A stretch of DNA of 5,684 nt from Nitrosomonadaceae bacterium (GTDB lineage: Bacteria; Pseudomonadota; Gammaproteobacteria; Burkholderiales; Nitrosomonadaceae), in contig JAHELA010000099.1 of the NCBI GenBank assembly GCA_024644425.1, positions 1 through 5,684 of the forward strand. Reading direction: 5' to 3'. Shown here one piece after another: positions 5,230 to 5,684 of this stretch (the stretch's first letter is position 1; every line of letters begins with the position of its first letter). A model generated the notes under the pieces. That model had not been told where the DNA came from and did not search any database. It saw only the letters and a list, made by a program, of their open reading frames with translations. The position numbers and the translations under genes were made by a program.

Positions 5230-5684
5230 ATGAACAAATTTTTCAAATCACTGTGGAACGCGACTTTGGGCACACATGTGGCTGCTTCGGAAATAGCCAA
5301 GGATGGCGGGGGCAGAACATCGTCCACACGCGCGGCAAGAAAAATGCCTAAAAGAGGGGGCAATCAGCGTCTGGTACTCGAGCCGCGTATTGTATTTGAT
5401 GGCGCAATGCCTGTTGCCGCCGCTGATGCTGTCGTTGAGACCAAGAATGCTGACACTGCTTCCAAAGATGCTTCTGCAGTAGCCCCAGCAACAACCAATA
5501 CCCCTTCCGAAAGTACGCTACCACCTGCAGAAGGCGCCCAACAAGAAAGACAACTTATCGATGGTACGCTGGCTATAGCTGGGCAAACTAGTAATGAGAT
5601 CATATTTATTGATTCTGCAGTGGAGGGCCTCGAAAAATTCCTGTTGGATCACTCACAGGCTGATGTTGTTTTACTGGACCCGGG
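5230..5684 (+). CDS. N-terminus of a large surface or secreted protein with ESPR-like, LEPR and DUF4347-like regions (runs off the right edge)
   Basis: Only 151 codons plus two bases are present. Residues 1-24 (MNKFFKSLWN, LGTHVAASEIAK) match the extended signal peptide region (ESPR) seen on large autotransporters and two-partner-secretion exoproteins. Residues 25-47 are basic and glycine-rich. LVLEPRIVFDGA at 48-59 is the LEPR box found near the start of many giant repeat-containing surface proteins. An Ala-, Thr- and Pro-rich linker follows (60-110). NEIIFIDSAVEGLEKFLLD...ADVVLLDP (122-151) looks like the start of a DUF4347 domain, which usually heads very long adhesins with cadherin-, VCBS- or Ig-like repeats. 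No hydrophobic signal-peptide core follows the ESPR-like part. An ATG at 5217 is in another frame and gives a short unrelated peptide. The ribosome-binding site is weak (GGA at 5219-5221). The gene looks more GC-rich than the gap before it. Length, secretion route and ligand cannot be told from this fragment. Confidence 0.8.
   Translation, partial: MNKFFKSLWNATLGTHVAASEIAKDGGGRTSSTRAARKMPKRGGNQRLVLEPRIVFDGAMPVAAADAVVETKNADTASKDASAVAPATTNTPSESTLPPAEGAQQERQLIDGTLAIAGQTSNEIIFIDSAVEGLEKFLLDHSQADVVLLDP

Noticed and set aside
5217..5351. ATG at 5217 opening a 44-codon frame that overlaps the surface-protein start
   Set aside because: It is out of frame with the ESPR/LEPR/DUF4347 sequence, and its product has no recognisable features.

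Overview
The window holds four genes of a Gram-negative bacterium and contains no mobile element, CRISPR array or stable RNA gene that I can recognise. The LptD protein ends in an IGSNPL...IPGY motif, and lptD is followed by surA. With a moderately AT-rich base composition and a large surface protein nearby, this suggests a betaproteobacterium, perhaps of the Nitrosomonas type. The phylum-level call is solid because lptD, surA and mpl imply an outer membrane and meso-DAP peptidoglycan recycling. The family-level call is a guess from memory.

Layout: On the minus strand, lptD (369-2990) is followed after 72 nt by the 5' part of surA (296-1, running off the window). No terminator lies between them, so they look like one outer-membrane biogenesis operon. 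SurA is the periplasmic chaperone that escorts beta-barrel proteins, including LptD, and LptD is the barrel that inserts LPS into the outer leaflet. Divergently, on the plus strand, mpl (3454-4812) encodes the ligase that reattaches recycled murein tripeptide to UDP-MurNAc. It ends in a clear rho-independent terminator (4900-4936). After an AT-rich gap, a large surface or secreted protein begins at 5230 and runs off the right edge. Its start carries an ESPR-like motif, an LEPR box and the beginning of a DUF4347-like domain.

The 463-nt divergent region between lptD and mpl contains a hairpin with a perfect Shine-Dalgarno in its loop and a start codon in its stem, followed by an 8-codon reading frame. 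Two adjacent 11-bp dyads overlap a possible mpl promoter. The 417-nt gap after mpl contains the terminator and a perfect 8-bp inverted repeat just before the surface-protein start.

The most unusual points are: (1) LptD has an N-terminal extension that appears to be two degenerate copies of its own first jellyroll segment, giving three units about 60 residues apart; (2) the mature LptD has only three cysteines and lacks the N-terminal one of the E. coli four-cysteine arrangement; (3) the surface protein has an ESPR-like start without the hydrophobic signal-peptide core that normally follows. I did not find a complete undescribed multi-gene system.
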